The notes: generated by a model from the sequence alone, not told the origin. A DNA stretch of 13,802 nt from an uncultured Clostridia bacterium (GCA_934463455.1 CAKSJU010000056.1:1-13802); one strand, 5' to 3'. Shown: positions 1 to 7,424, numbered from the stretch's first letter. Translations and numbers: made by a program.

Positions 1-1731
1 CTTGAAAATCTTGTTCCGAACGGTGCGTGCAATAAGCTGAATATATCGAAATATCTTACAGATATAAAAAATTATGAGGGTGTTGTGACCTATTTGGGCG
101 GGGAGCGAATTACGATAACGCAGGATGACGGAGAAAAGGTTAATCTTGATGCTGACTTTCCTGTTTACAAATATATAGGCCATCGCATAAAAGTAACATC
201 TTTATATGAGGAGATATACGAAATATCCGATTCGACGGAATATGAAACAGCGGAATTTAAATCAACCGATATAGAATACGCATCCGAAACGGAAATAAAG
301 GCAAACGGAATAACCTATCCCATTTCGCAGACAGCTGTATTTTACGGTAACGGCTCAGAAATGATCGAGACGGATTTTTCCGAAGATTCGGACTATATTT
401 TGTCCAAAACGATCGGTGAGGAGAATTGGAGTACAGTAAGTATTTTTTCTTATCGCTCGGATATTGTTGATTACACCGACGGTGAATTGATACGCGGAGA
501 AATAAATTATCGCGGTACGGTTATGCCGTATACCGAAATAATATTAGACGGTAAAAAGGTATCTCCCAATGAAATCAAGGTCGGAGATGTAATTTCGGAT
601 TGCGGTGGATATAAGCTCTATGTCAGCCGAAAAAAAGCCGGCGGAAAAGCGAGCTTTGAAGATGACGGAATAACGGTCAACGGAGAAAAATTTTCGTGGT
701 ATGATGCGGCTGCGGCAAGAAGCTGCGAAAGCTATTACGATACCGTGACGGCATATATAGATATATTCGGTAATGCGGTAAAGGTGGTTCCGGATATGAC
801 CTCATATAAACTTGGGCTTGTAACCGAAATATATACCGAGAATAATATTGTATTCATTGATTATCGAGAAAAAAACGGAGAATTGATAAAGCGCCGAATT
901 TCGGGAGGCGCTGTTGCGGACGGGAATATTATGAGCGCCGAGGATATTTCGGAAATCAGCAATTCCGTGCCGTTTTACGGAAATATACCCGTTGAAGAAG
1001 ACGCAAGAGTTATATTAAAAACGGGCAGCAGAGTAACGCTTAAATATAATGCTGCGGCGGGATTGAGTTCGCAGGGTATAATTACTGATGAAAACACAGA
1101 ATTTTATTCGCTTTATGAGAATGAATGTGTTCATTACACACATGAGGAGCTTGAAAAGCTTTGTACTTTGGGAAGCATGTATGACGCAATTGTTTTCTTT
1201 GATGAGGACAATAATATTAATCCTAAGATAGTATGTTTTACGAGTAAACTGTTCGTACAAAAAAATATGATAGTAACCGAAAGTGACGGAATAACCGTTT
1301 CGGGGTATGTTGACGGTGAAAAGGTCACATATAAATTAAGCGATGCTTTGACGGAAAGCGGAGCGGTACCCGATGTGAACAGATATCTGAAGATTAAATA
1401 TGTCAAAGATGAAATAATCGGTTATGAAGTAATTTCGTTGCTTGATGGAATTTCATATACGGAGGTTTCGAATTACAAAGAAACATTTACCTGCGGAACG
1501 GTTATAAAAAAGGGAAACGGATACTTGGTATTCGGGGATAGTGCAAGCATGTACAGTATCGTGCAGATTACTGCAAATACCGATTTTTATACTTATGACG
1601 GTGATACGGTAGAAAAAGCCGATATTAATGATATAATTGCCGACCCGAGAGCGGAATACGGCAGCAGAATAACCTTTATGCACGTTAATTCAAGAGGTAT
1701 CGCAGAAACAGTGGTTGTAAGAAAATTATAA
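1..1731 (+). CDS. Large secreted-type beta-repeat protein, C-terminal part (5' end outside window)
   Basis: The frame is open from base 1 to the TAA at 1729-1731, giving 576 visible residues. The first in-frame GTG (85) has no ribosome site and is preceded by coding-like sequence, so I treat the gene as entering from the left rather than starting there. The protein is acidic and rich in Y, T, D, E and G. It is built of short beta-strand units that alternate strands with turns of the kind 'DGKKVSPNEIKVGDVI' and 'YKLGLVTEIYTENN', with no membrane segment or catalytic motif in the visible part. This resembles the repeat regions of large Clostridia cell-surface proteins that carry S-layer homology or copper amine oxidase-like domains. 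That likeness is from memory of composition and no anchor domain is visible. It is the only gene on this strand before the terminator at 1733 and converges on purA. Function unknown; extracellular location is inferred. Confidence 0.7.
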   Translation, partial: LENLVPNGACNKLNISKYLTDIKNYEGVVTYLGGERITITQDDGEKVNLDADFPVYKYIGHRIKVTSLYEEIYEISDSTEYETAEFKSTDIEYASETEIKANGITYPISQTAVFYGNGSEMIETDFSEDSDYILSKTIGEENWSTVSIFSYRSDIVDYTDGELIRGEINYRGTVMPYTEIILDGKKVSPNEIKVGDVISDCGGYKLYVSRKKAGGKASFEDDGITVNGEKFSWYDAAAARSCESYYDTVTAYIDIFGNAVKVVPDMTSYKLGLVTEIYTENNIVFIDYREKNGELIKRRISGGAVADGNIMSAEDISEISNSVPFYGNIPVEEDARVILKTGSRVTLKYNAAAGLSSQGIITDENTEFYSLYENECVHYTHEELEKLCTLGSMYDAIVFFDEDNNINPKIVCFTSKLFVQKNMIVTESDGITVSGYVDGEKVTYKLSDALTESGAVPDVNRYLKIKYVKDEIIGYEVISLLDGISYTEVSNYKETFTCGTVIKKGNGYLVFGDSASMYSIVQITANTDFYTYDGDTVEKADINDIIADPRAEYGSRITFMHVNSRGIAETVVVRKL

Positions 1732-1732
1732 T

Positions 1733-1766
1733 AAAAGAGGCGGTGTATAAATACACCGCCTCTTTT
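1733..1766. terminator. Bidirectional intrinsic terminator between the surface-protein gene and purA
   Basis: A perfect 15-bp inverted repeat has arms at 1733-1747 and 1752-1766 around a 4-base loop. The core arm is GGCGGTGTA, flanked by AAAAGA on the left and TCTTTT on the right, so each strand reads as a GC stem followed by a short T run. It starts one base after the plus-strand stop codon and ends 10 bases from the purA stop on the minus strand, as expected for a shared terminator of convergent genes. Confidence 0.85.
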
Positions 1767-1776
1767 AAAGTCTCTC

Positions 1777-3054
1777 TTATCTTTTAATAATATCGTCTCT
1801 CCCGGGACCGTTAGAAACAATTTTAATCGGGAAACCGATTTCGCTTTCAACAAATTCTATATATTTCTTGCAGTTTTCGGGGAGGTCTTCATATTTTTTG
1901 ATTCCTCTTATATCGCAGTTCCAGCCCGGCAATGTTTTAAGGACGGGCTTTGCCTTATTCAGCTTATCGGTAGTCGGGAATGTTTTTGTGACTTCTCCGT
2001 CCACTTCATAGCCGACACATACGGGAATTTCTTTTAAATATCCGAGTACATCCAATACCGTGAATGCTACCGCTGTTGTTCCCTGCACCATGCAGCCGTA
2101 ACGGGTTGCAACGCAGTCAAACCAACCCATTCGTCTCGGTCTGCCGGTTGTAGCGCCAAATTCGCCACCGTCACCGCCGCGTCTTCTCAGCTCGTCAGCT
2201 TCTTCACCGAATATTTCCGAAACAAATGCTCCTGCGCCGACTGCCGATGAATATGCCTTTACAACAGTGATTATCTCTTTGATTTCATAAGGGGGAATAC
2301 ATGCACCGACTGCACCGTAGCCCGCAACGGTATGCGATGAGGTTGTAAACGGATATATTCCGAAATCGGGATCCTTTAATGAGCCGAGCTGACCCTCAAG
2401 CAGGATGTTTTTGCCCTCTTTGATAGCGTTGTGCATAAACTCAACCGAATTGATTACGTACGGAGCAACCATTTCTCTATACTCGACAAGAGTGTTGTAA
2501 AGCTCGTCCGCGTCAAGCAGAGGTTTATGATATACATGTTCAAGTATAAGATTTTTTATCTCCAAAGTATTTTTGATTTTTTCCTTTAATTCTTTTTCAC
2601 CGAGGAGCAATTCCCACATCTGAAAACCGATTTTTGAATACTTGTCCGAATAAAACGGAGCAATGCCCGATTTTGTTGAGCCGAACTTTCTCTCCGAAAG
2701 ACGTTCCTCTTCATATTGGTCGAACAGAATGTGATAGGGCATTAAAACCTGCGCTCTTTCCGAAATTACAAGCTTCGGCTTGGGAACGCCTCTTGCAACA
2801 ATTTCGTTCAGCTCTTTAAAAAGCTCGGGAATATCCAACGCAACGCCGTTTCCTATCATATTTGTAACATTATCGTTAAATGAGCCGGACGGAAGCAGGT
2901 GAAGCGCAAATTTACCGTATTTGTTTACGATAGTATGCCCCGCGTTTGCACCGCCTTGAAAACGAATGACTATATCCGCATCTGCAGCGAGCATATCGGT
3001 AATTTTTCCTTTACCCTCATCGCCCCAGTTTGCTCCAACAATTGCTCTTACCAT
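1777..3054 (-). CDS. purA: Adenylosuccinate synthase, divergent subfamily
   Basis: Makes adenylosuccinate from IMP, aspartate and GTP, the first committed step from IMP to AMP, in the cytoplasm. At 425 aa it has normal family length. The N-terminal P-loop-like motif GANWGDEGKGK (residues 7-17) keeps the catalytic Asp. FQGGANAGHTIV (about 33-44) keeps the catalytic His, and TTGRPRRMGWFD carries the aspartate-binding Arg loop. Compared with my recollection of the E. coli enzyme, several nucleotide-site segments differ: GTTGRGIGP is GSTKSGIAP, the Arg supplied across the dimer (E. coli R143) aligns with Lys, and EGAQG is EGQLG. The catalytic Asp rules against a phage PurZ-type enzyme. It is the last gene of the purC-purB-purA operon, 27 bases after purB, with AAAGGTG upstream of the ATG. 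Identity is sure; the divergence is an observation by eye. Confidence 0.95.
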   Translation of the reverse strand: MVRAIVGANWGDEGKGKITDMLAADADIVIRFQGGANAGHTIVNKYGKFALHLLPSGSFNDNVTNMIGNGVALDIPELFKELNEIVARGVPKPKLVISERAQVLMPYHILFDQYEEERLSERKFGSTKSGIAPFYSDKYSKIGFQMWELLLGEKELKEKIKNTLEIKNLILEHVYHKPLLDADELYNTLVEYREMVAPYVINSVEFMHNAIKEGKNILLEGQLGSLKDPDFGIYPFTTSSHTVAGYGAVGACIPPYEIKEIITVVKAYSSAVGAGAFVSEIFGEEADELRRRGGDGGEFGATTGRPRRMGWFDCVATRYGCMVQGTTAVAFTVLDVLGYLKEIPVCVGYEVDGEVTKTFPTTDKLNKAKPVLKTLPGWNCDIRGIKKYEDLPENCKKYIEFVESEIGFPIKIVSNGPGRDDIIKR

Positions 3055-3081
3055 AGTAATTCACACACCTTTTTATTATTT

Positions 3082-4515
3082 TCAGACGTTAATTTCAACC
3101 TTAACGCCCAAGAGATTTTTATTTTTTTCTATTATAGGATTGACAATATCATGCAGAAAATCCTCAACCTGTTCTTTTGCACGTCCTACAAAATTTTCCG
3201 GTTTCATAACTGCAAGGATTTCTTCTTTTGTCAAGCCGAAAGACGGGTCGTTTGCTATTAAATCGACAAGATTGTTGTCCTTGCCCTCAAGCTTGACGGT
3301 TTTTCCTGCTTCCATTGAATAAATTCTTATTTTCTCGTGCAATTCCTGGCGGTCTCCGCCTCTTTTTACGGCATCCATCATTATGTTTTCGGTTGCCATA
3401 AAGGGGATTTCGCGCATAAATTGCTGATGAATAACTTTAGGATATACGACCAATCCGTCAACAACGTTTATATAAAGGCTTAAAATCGCATCAACCGCAA
3501 GAAATGCTTCCGGTATGCTTATTCGTTTGTTTGCCGAATCGTCAAGCGTTCTTTCAAACCATTGCGTTGATGACGTAATCGCAGGATTGAGCGCATCGAC
3601 AATGACATATCTGGAAAGAGAAGCTATTCTTTCCGAACGCATCGGATTTCGCTTGTACGCCATTGCGGAGGAGCCTATCTGTGATTTTTCGAACGGCTCT
3701 TCGATTTGCTTCAAATGCTGAAGCAAGCGAATATCTCCGGAAAATTTGTAAGCACTTTGAGCAATGCCGCTTAAAACATTCAGTATTTGCGAATCCAGCT
3801 TTCGCGGATAGGTCTGACCGCTTACCGGGAAGCAATCGGAATAACCCATTTTTTCGGCTATTTTTTTGTCAAGAAGCTTGCACTTTTCGTTGTCTCCCTC
3901 GAAAAGCTCAAAAAAGCTTGCCTGCGTACCCGTGGTACCTTTGCAGCCGAGAAGCTTTGCTTTTGAAATTTGATATTCCAAATCTTCAAGGTCGAGAAGT
4001 AAATCTTCAAGCCAAAGTGAAGCGCGTTTTCCGACCGTGGTAGGCTGTGCCGGCTGAAAATGAGTAAACGCCAGAGTCGGCAGATTTTTATATTCATCGC
4101 AGAATTTTGCAAGCTCGTTTATCAGGCACACAAGCTTTTTCTTAACGAGGTGCATTGCCTCGGTCATAATAATTATATCGGTATTGTCTCCGACATAGCA
4201 GCTTGTTGCTCCGAGGTGAATAATCGGTTTTGCTTTCGGGCATTGCACGCCGTAAGCGTATACATGGCTCATTACGTCGTGGCGGACTTCCTTTTCGCGT
4301 GCTTTTGCCACATCGTAGTTTATATCGTCCGCATGTGCCTTAAGCTCTTCGATTTGCTCGTCCGTTATCGGAAGTCCGAGCTCCTTTTCGCTTTCGGCAA
4401 GCGCTATCCAAAGCTTGCGCCATGTGCTGAATTTTTTATCCGGTGAAAAGATATATTGCATTTCCTTTGAAGCATATCTTGTATTCAGCGGATTTTCATA
4501 TATATCGGTAGGCAT
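3082..4515 (-). CDS. purB: Adenylosuccinate lyase
   Basis: Cleaves SAICAR to AICAR plus fumarate and adenylosuccinate to AMP plus fumarate, so it serves both ends of the purine pathway and links its two operon partners. The fumarase/aspartase superfamily signature GSSAMAYKRNP is at residues 281-291, in the mobile loop with the catalytic serine. THFQPAQPTT (151-160) holds the general acid/base His, and RHDVMSHV (78-85) is a further conserved motif. At 477 aa it is longer than the approximately 430-aa Bacillus type and nearer to the long human-like type. The ATG at 4513-4515 has AAGGGAG about 9 bases upstream. The spacers to purC and to purA are each exactly 27 bases, so the three genes are very likely cotranscribed from the promoter at 5418-5446. 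Confidence 0.97.
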   Translation of the reverse strand: MPTDIYENPLNTRYASKEMQYIFSPDKKFSTWRKLWIALAESEKELGLPITDEQIEELKAHADDINYDVAKAREKEVRHDVMSHVYAYGVQCPKAKPIIHLGATSCYVGDNTDIIIMTEAMHLVKKKLVCLINELAKFCDEYKNLPTLAFTHFQPAQPTTVGKRASLWLEDLLLDLEDLEYQISKAKLLGCKGTTGTQASFFELFEGDNEKCKLLDKKIAEKMGYSDCFPVSGQTYPRKLDSQILNVLSGIAQSAYKFSGDIRLLQHLKQIEEPFEKSQIGSSAMAYKRNPMRSERIASLSRYVIVDALNPAITSSTQWFERTLDDSANKRISIPEAFLAVDAILSLYINVVDGLVVYPKVIHQQFMREIPFMATENIMMDAVKRGGDRQELHEKIRIYSMEAGKTVKLEGKDNNLVDLIANDPSFGLTKEEILAVMKPENFVGRAKEQVEDFLHDIVNPIIEKNKNLLGVKVEINV

Positions 4516-4542
4516 ATTTTATTCTCCCTTAAATTTAACAGG

Positions 4543-5256
4543 TTATTTTGTAAGTCCGAGACGCTTGAATACTTCCTCGTACGCTTCCTCAACATTTCCG
4601 AGATCACGGCGGAAACGGTCTTTATCAAGCTTTTCGTGTGTTTTAGCATCCCACAGACGGCAGGTATCCGGCGATATTTCGTCAGCGAGTATAATTTTGC
4701 CGTCGGGGGTACGGCCGAATTCTATTTTGAAATCAACGAGCTCAATATTAATTGTCTTGAAATATTCAATCAAAATCTCATTGACTTTAAAAGTCATGTC
4801 CGCAATTGTATCAAGCTCTTCACAGGTTGCAAGTCCCAAAGCCATTGCGTGATAATCGTTTATAAGAGGATCTCCGAGAGCGTCATCTTTGTAACAAAAT
4901 TCCAAAACGGTTGTTTTAAGCGGTGTACCTTCTTCAACACCGAGGCGTTTTGAAAAGCTGCCTGCGGCAATGTTCCTCACTATGACCTCGAGCGGAACAA
5001 TGGAAACCTTTTTAACCAATGTTTCTCTGTCGGATAATTCTTTTACAAAGTGAGTGGGAATGCCCTTTTTTTCCATAACGGTCATAAGGAAGTTGGACAT
5101 TTTGTTGTTTACAACGCCTTTGCCCGCAATTTGTCCTTTTTTAAGACCGTTAAAAGCTGTTGCGTCATCCTTGTAATCTACGATATACAAATTTTCGTCA
5201 TCGGTTTTGTATACCTTTTTTGCCTTGCCTTCATACAGCAGTTCTCTTTTTTCCAT
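4543..5256 (-). CDS. purC: Phosphoribosylaminoimidazole-succinocarboxamide (SAICAR) synthase
   Basis: Joins CAIR and aspartate with ATP to give SAICAR, in the cytoplasm. At 237 aa it has standard bacterial length. LYEGKAKKVY (7-16) is the glycine-rich ATP loop. Both family signatures are present: VPLEVIVRNIAAGSF (87-101) and LVDFKIEFGR (173-182), followed by LADEISPDTCRLW (190-202) with the conserved acidic and Ser residues of the nucleotide/metal site. The ATG has a full AAGGAGG at 5265-5271, 8 bases upstream, which fixes the start. It is the first gene of the purC-purB-purA operon, and its product is the purB substrate. It lies downstream of a structured leader of about 155 nt (see 5257-5411), suggesting control by RNA structure or a leader-binding protein. 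Confidence 0.97.
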   Translation of the reverse strand: MEKRELLYEGKAKKVYKTDDENLYIVDYKDDATAFNGLKKGQIAGKGVVNNKMSNFLMTVMEKKGIPTHFVKELSDRETLVKKVSIVPLEVIVRNIAAGSFSKRLGVEEGTPLKTTVLEFCYKDDALGDPLINDYHAMALGLATCEELDTIADMTFKVNEILIEYFKTINIELVDFKIEFGRTPDGKIILADEISPDTCRLWDAKTHEKLDKDRFRRDLGNVEEAYEEVFKRLGLTK

Positions 5257-5411
5257 CAGAAAATCCTCCTTGAATAGGTATATTTAGTTGGCGGTATATA
5301 AAAAGTACACCGCCGAGGGGATAGGAAAAAATGTTTCGGAACGCTCAAACCAAACCGGATGGTGTACGTGGGTATTCCGAACTTTTTTTTACACCCCCAA
5401 ATTTTAAAGAC
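5257..5411 (-). promoter_or_regulatory. Structured 5' leader of the purCBA operon; possible unassigned cis-regulatory RNA
   Basis: On the minus strand, the leader between the predicted start (about 5411) and the purC ATG holds several complementary blocks. P1 is TTCGGAA (5381-5375) pairing with TTCCGAA (5341-5335), 7 bp. Within the P1 loop, GTACACC (5367-5361) is the exact complement of GGTGTAC (5311-5305) downstream, a possible 7-bp pseudoknot. GGTGTAC is also part of a 9-bp hairpin, GGCGGTGTA (5314-5306) with TATACCGCC (5298-5290), one G-U pair. A third option pairs TACACC in the P1 loop with GGTGTA at 5395-5390. The pairings are mutually exclusive, which is riboswitch-like. No U tract follows the hairpin, so it is not an ordinary terminator, and the Shine-Dalgarno at 5265-5271 is not directly masked. 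I see no purine, PRPP (ykkC type), ZTP or T-box core motif. Confidence 0.5.
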
Positions 5412-5417
5412 AAATAT

Positions 5418-5446
5418 ATTATATTATAATTTGGAAATAAAATCAA
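5418..5446 (-). promoter_or_regulatory. Sigma-A promoter of purC-purB-purA
   Basis: On the minus strand, TTGATT (5446-5441) is followed after exactly 17 bases by a perfect TATAAT (5423-5418). The predicted transcription start is near 5411, which gives the purC leader of about 155 nt. Confidence 0.8.
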
Positions 5447-5569
5447 TATGTAATTGTGCTGTTTTTTGAGCAAAAGAATAAAAAAATATCAATCGTTTAT
5501 ACTAAAAAAGCAATATATTAACTGCGGCGGGCAGATAAAATACTTTTTTAAAGGACTGGAGAGGCGAAA

Positions 5570-5989
5570 ATGAACCAATCGTGCAATTTGCTTAATAAAA
5601 TTTACCATAATGCCAAAACAGGTGCGGAAACCATTAACGTATTGCTTTTAAAAATGCGGTCGGAGGATTTTAAAATACTGCTGCTTGCACAAAAAGAAAA
5701 ATATCTGAAAATCGCAAATGAAGCGGCAGAGCTTTTGGCAGGTTACCGCACCTTGCCGACCGATGTCGGATTTGCCGCAAAAATCGGACTTTGGACAGCT
5801 ATGGAGATGAATACCTCCGGCAGGGCGGACAGAGCGGCGGAAACAATAATAGACGCTTGCACTTCGGGAATAATTGAGATTGCAAAGCTTTTAAATTCCG
5901 GGAGCTTTGATGCAAAAACAAAGGATTTGGCGGAGAGACTTGTCGATACGGAACAGAAAAGTATGTATTTTGCTCAAAGCTTTTTGTAA
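5570..5989 (+). CDS. Small all-helical (four-helix-bundle-like) protein of unknown function
   Basis: 139 aa, ATG start with a GGAGAGG ribosome site at about 5558-5564. I do not recognise a named family. The sequence reads as four amphipathic helices (about residues 4-28, 31-57, 64-106 and 115-139) with Leu/Ala/Ile spacing and few Pro or Gly, similar in feel to DUF2383-like or ferritin-like bundles that recur as short hypothetical proteins in Clostridia. It has a single His (13) and no ExxH pair, so a classical di-iron ferritin site is not evident. There is no signal peptide or membrane segment, so it is probably cytoplasmic. It is divergent from purC and is followed by the separate ilvE promoter, so it appears monocistronic. 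No convincing promoter was found upstream. Coding status is supported by the ribosome site and a coherent helical pattern. Function is not assigned. Confidence 0.8.
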   Translation: MNQSCNLLNKIYHNAKTGAETINVLLLKMRSEDFKILLLAQKEKYLKIANEAAELLAGYRTLPTDVGFAAKIGLWTAMEMNTSGRADRAAETIIDACTSGIIEIAKLLNSGSFDAKTKDLAERLVDTEQKSMYFAQSFL

Positions 5990-6041
5990 AAAAATTGAGA
6001 AAATCATGAGTTTTATTTTTAATATTAGGCAAATATTGTTA

Positions 6042-6070
6042 TTTACAATTTGAGCAAAATGTAGTATAAT
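6042..6070 (+). promoter_or_regulatory. Sigma-A promoter of ilvE
   Basis: TTTACA (6042-6047), a 17-base spacer, then TATAAT (6065-6070). The predicted start near 6077 leaves a leader of only about 27 nt before the ATG at 6104. There is therefore no room for the T-box or leader-peptide attenuators often found before branched-chain amino acid genes. Confidence 0.8.
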
Positions 6071-6103
6071 ATAACCATAATATATACGAAAGGATGTAAT
6101 ATT

Positions 6104-7171
6104 ATGGAAATATCAATTACAAAAACGACTTCGCCGAAGCAAAAGCCTGCTGACGAATCAAAGCTGGGCTTCGGCAATTATTATACCGATCACATGTTCA
6201 TAATGAACTATGATGACGGCGAAGGCTGGCATAATGCCAGAATAGTGCCTTATGCTCCTATTCCTTTGGATCCTGCCGCTATGTGTCTGCATTACGGACA
6301 GGAGGTCTTTGAGGGAATGAAAGCCTATAAAACAGCGGACGGCGGCATTCAGCTGTTCAGACCTGAGAAGAACATGGCTCGTTTGAATGTTTCCAATGAG
6401 AGACTTTGTATTCCTCTCATAGACGAAGCGTTTTGCGTTGAAGCAATTAAAAAATTGGTGGAAATTGACGCTGATTGGATTCCGACTTTGCCGGGAACAT
6501 CACTTTACATAAGACCGTTTATTTTTGCGGTTGATCCGCATGTAGGCGTACATCCGGCACATCATCTGATGTTTGTCGTTATTCTTTCGCCGGTCGGCTT
6601 GTATTTTACCGACGGCTTAAAACCGGTTGATATATATATTGAACAAAAATATGTCCGTGCGGTAAAGGGCGGAACAGGCTTCACAAAAACCGCAGGAAAC
6701 TATGCGTCGTCGCTGAAAGCACAGGCAGACGCTGAAAAAATCGGTTATTCTCAGGTTCTTTGGCTGGACGGTGTGGAAAGAAAATACATTGAGGAAGTCG
6801 GCGCAATGAATATATTCTTTGTAATCGGCGATGAGGTTGTAACTCCGGAACTTTCGGGAAGTATTTTGTCGGGTGTTACAAGAATGTCGGTTATTGAGCT
6901 TTTGCGCAGCAAGGGATATAAAGTATCGGAAAGAAAAATCTCGGTACAGGAGCTTTACGAAGCGCATGACAAAGGTATTTTGAAGGAATCCTTCGGTACG
7001 GGCACTGCTGCGGTAATTTCGCCTATCGGCTCTTTTGAATGGGACGGCAAAAAAATCACTGTTGCCGACGGCGGCATAGGAGAAATCTCGCAAATGCTTT
7101 ATGATACAATTACCGGAATCCAATGCGGAAGACTTGAAGATAAATTCGGTTGGACGGTAAGAATTAAATAA
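6104..7171 (+). CDS. ilvE: Branched-chain amino acid aminotransferase (class IV, PLP)
   Basis: Reversibly transfers the amino group between glutamate and the 2-oxo acids of leucine, isoleucine and valine, the last step of their synthesis, in the cytoplasm. At 355 aa it belongs to the longer BCAT branch (like Bacillus and eukaryotic enzymes) rather than the approximately 309-aa E. coli type. The PLP lysine is K195 in GGTGFTKTAGNYASS. The class IV signature follows with QVLWLDG and EEVGAMNIFFV. LHYGQEVFEGMKAY (62-75) and LYIRPF (134-139) are further BCAT motifs, and the cofactor phosphate loop is in the GTGTAAVISPI region near the C-terminus. A GAAAGGAT ribosome site lies about 8 bases before the ATG. 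The gene stands alone between its own promoter and terminator, with no other ilv or leu genes in the window, so a catabolic or salvage role is also possible. Confidence 0.96.
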   Translation: MEISITKTTSPKQKPADESKLGFGNYYTDHMFIMNYDDGEGWHNARIVPYAPIPLDPAAMCLHYGQEVFEGMKAYKTADGGIQLFRPEKNMARLNVSNERLCIPLIDEAFCVEAIKKLVEIDADWIPTLPGTSLYIRPFIFAVDPHVGVHPAHHLMFVVILSPVGLYFTDGLKPVDIYIEQKYVRAVKGGTGFTKTAGNYASSLKAQADAEKIGYSQVLWLDGVERKYIEEVGAMNIFFVIGDEVVTPELSGSILSGVTRMSVIELLRSKGYKVSERKISVQELYEAHDKGILKESFGTGTAAVISPIGSFEWDGKKITVADGGIGEISQMLYDTITGIQCGRLEDKFGWTVRIK

Positions 7172-7183
7172 TTGAATATTCAG

Positions 7184-7218
7184 CATCGGTTGTCGGCCTT
7201 CGGCAGCCGATGTTTTTT
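7184..7218 (+). terminator. Intrinsic terminator of ilvE
   Basis: A 12-bp stem (arms 7184-7195 and 7201-7212, two G-U pairs) around a 5-base loop is followed directly by six T residues at 7213-7218. It lies 12 bases after the ilvE stop. Confidence 0.9.
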
Positions 7219-7250
7219 ATGCGGATTGAAATAAATATATATTAAAAATA

Positions 7251-7279
7251 TTGACAAATAATGATTTATATGATAGAAT
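7251..7279 (+). promoter_or_regulatory. Sigma-A promoter of the riboswitch-mntP transcript
   Basis: Perfect TTGACA (7251-7256), 17-base spacer, TAGAAT (7274-7279). The predicted start near 7286 falls at the first bases of the riboswitch. Confidence 0.85.
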
Positions 7280-7285
7280 GATTAA

Positions 7286-7424
7286 GACCCGATGAGGGAG
7301 TAGCATACGTTTTTTTAAAAACGCAGTAAGTCAACATACTGACCTAAAAGGTCTGGCTTGCTTTAAAATGCGAGACTCAAGGACTGCTTTTGATGCTTTC
7401 TTGAGTTTAGGATAAAAAATGCCG
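7286..7424 (+). promoter_or_regulatory. yybP-ykoY manganese riboswitch (aptamer)
   Basis: The class's conserved L1 element GGGAGTAGC is at 7296-7304. It is followed by a P2-type stem and by AGTCAACATACTGACC (7329-7344), the strongly conserved second part, with a small GACC/GGTC hairpin. A further 7-bp stem ACTCAAG (7375-7381) with CTTGAGT (7400-7406) extends the structure. The transcript start predicted at about 7286 and the terminator at 7425-7459 frame it. In the known class, two metal ions (Mn2+ at the specific site) stabilise docking of L1 and L3 and switch on efflux genes, and mntP downstream fits exactly. The 3' boundary of the aptamer is approximate because it likely overlaps the left arm of the terminator. 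Confidence 0.9.

Noticed and set aside
1777..3054. Phage-type PurZ (2-aminoadenine pathway) instead of PurA
   Set aside because: The catalytic Asp in WGDEGKGK is intact, the length is that of bacterial PurA, and the gene sits in a normal purC-purB operon without phage genes.
5290..5314. Leader hairpin before purC as an intrinsic terminator
   Set aside because: The 9-bp stem is followed by AACTAAATA rather than a U tract, so ordinary Rho-independent termination is unlikely.
5257..5411. Known purine, PRPP or ZTP riboswitch at purC
   Set aside because: None of the core motifs I know for these classes can be aligned; only the gene context suggests them. An Infernal scan would settle it.
5498..5503. 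TATACT as the -10 of the 139-aa protein gene
   Set aside because: No acceptable -35 at 16-18 bases; the nearest TTGAGC is about 26 bases away.
6042..6103. T-box or leader-peptide attenuator before ilvE
   Set aside because: The predicted leader is only about 27 nt, too short for either.
6617..7186. 189-codon minus-strand frame opposite ilvE
   Set aside because: It is antisense to a clearly conserved ilvE, has no ribosome site or recognisable protein pattern, and is a frame shadow.
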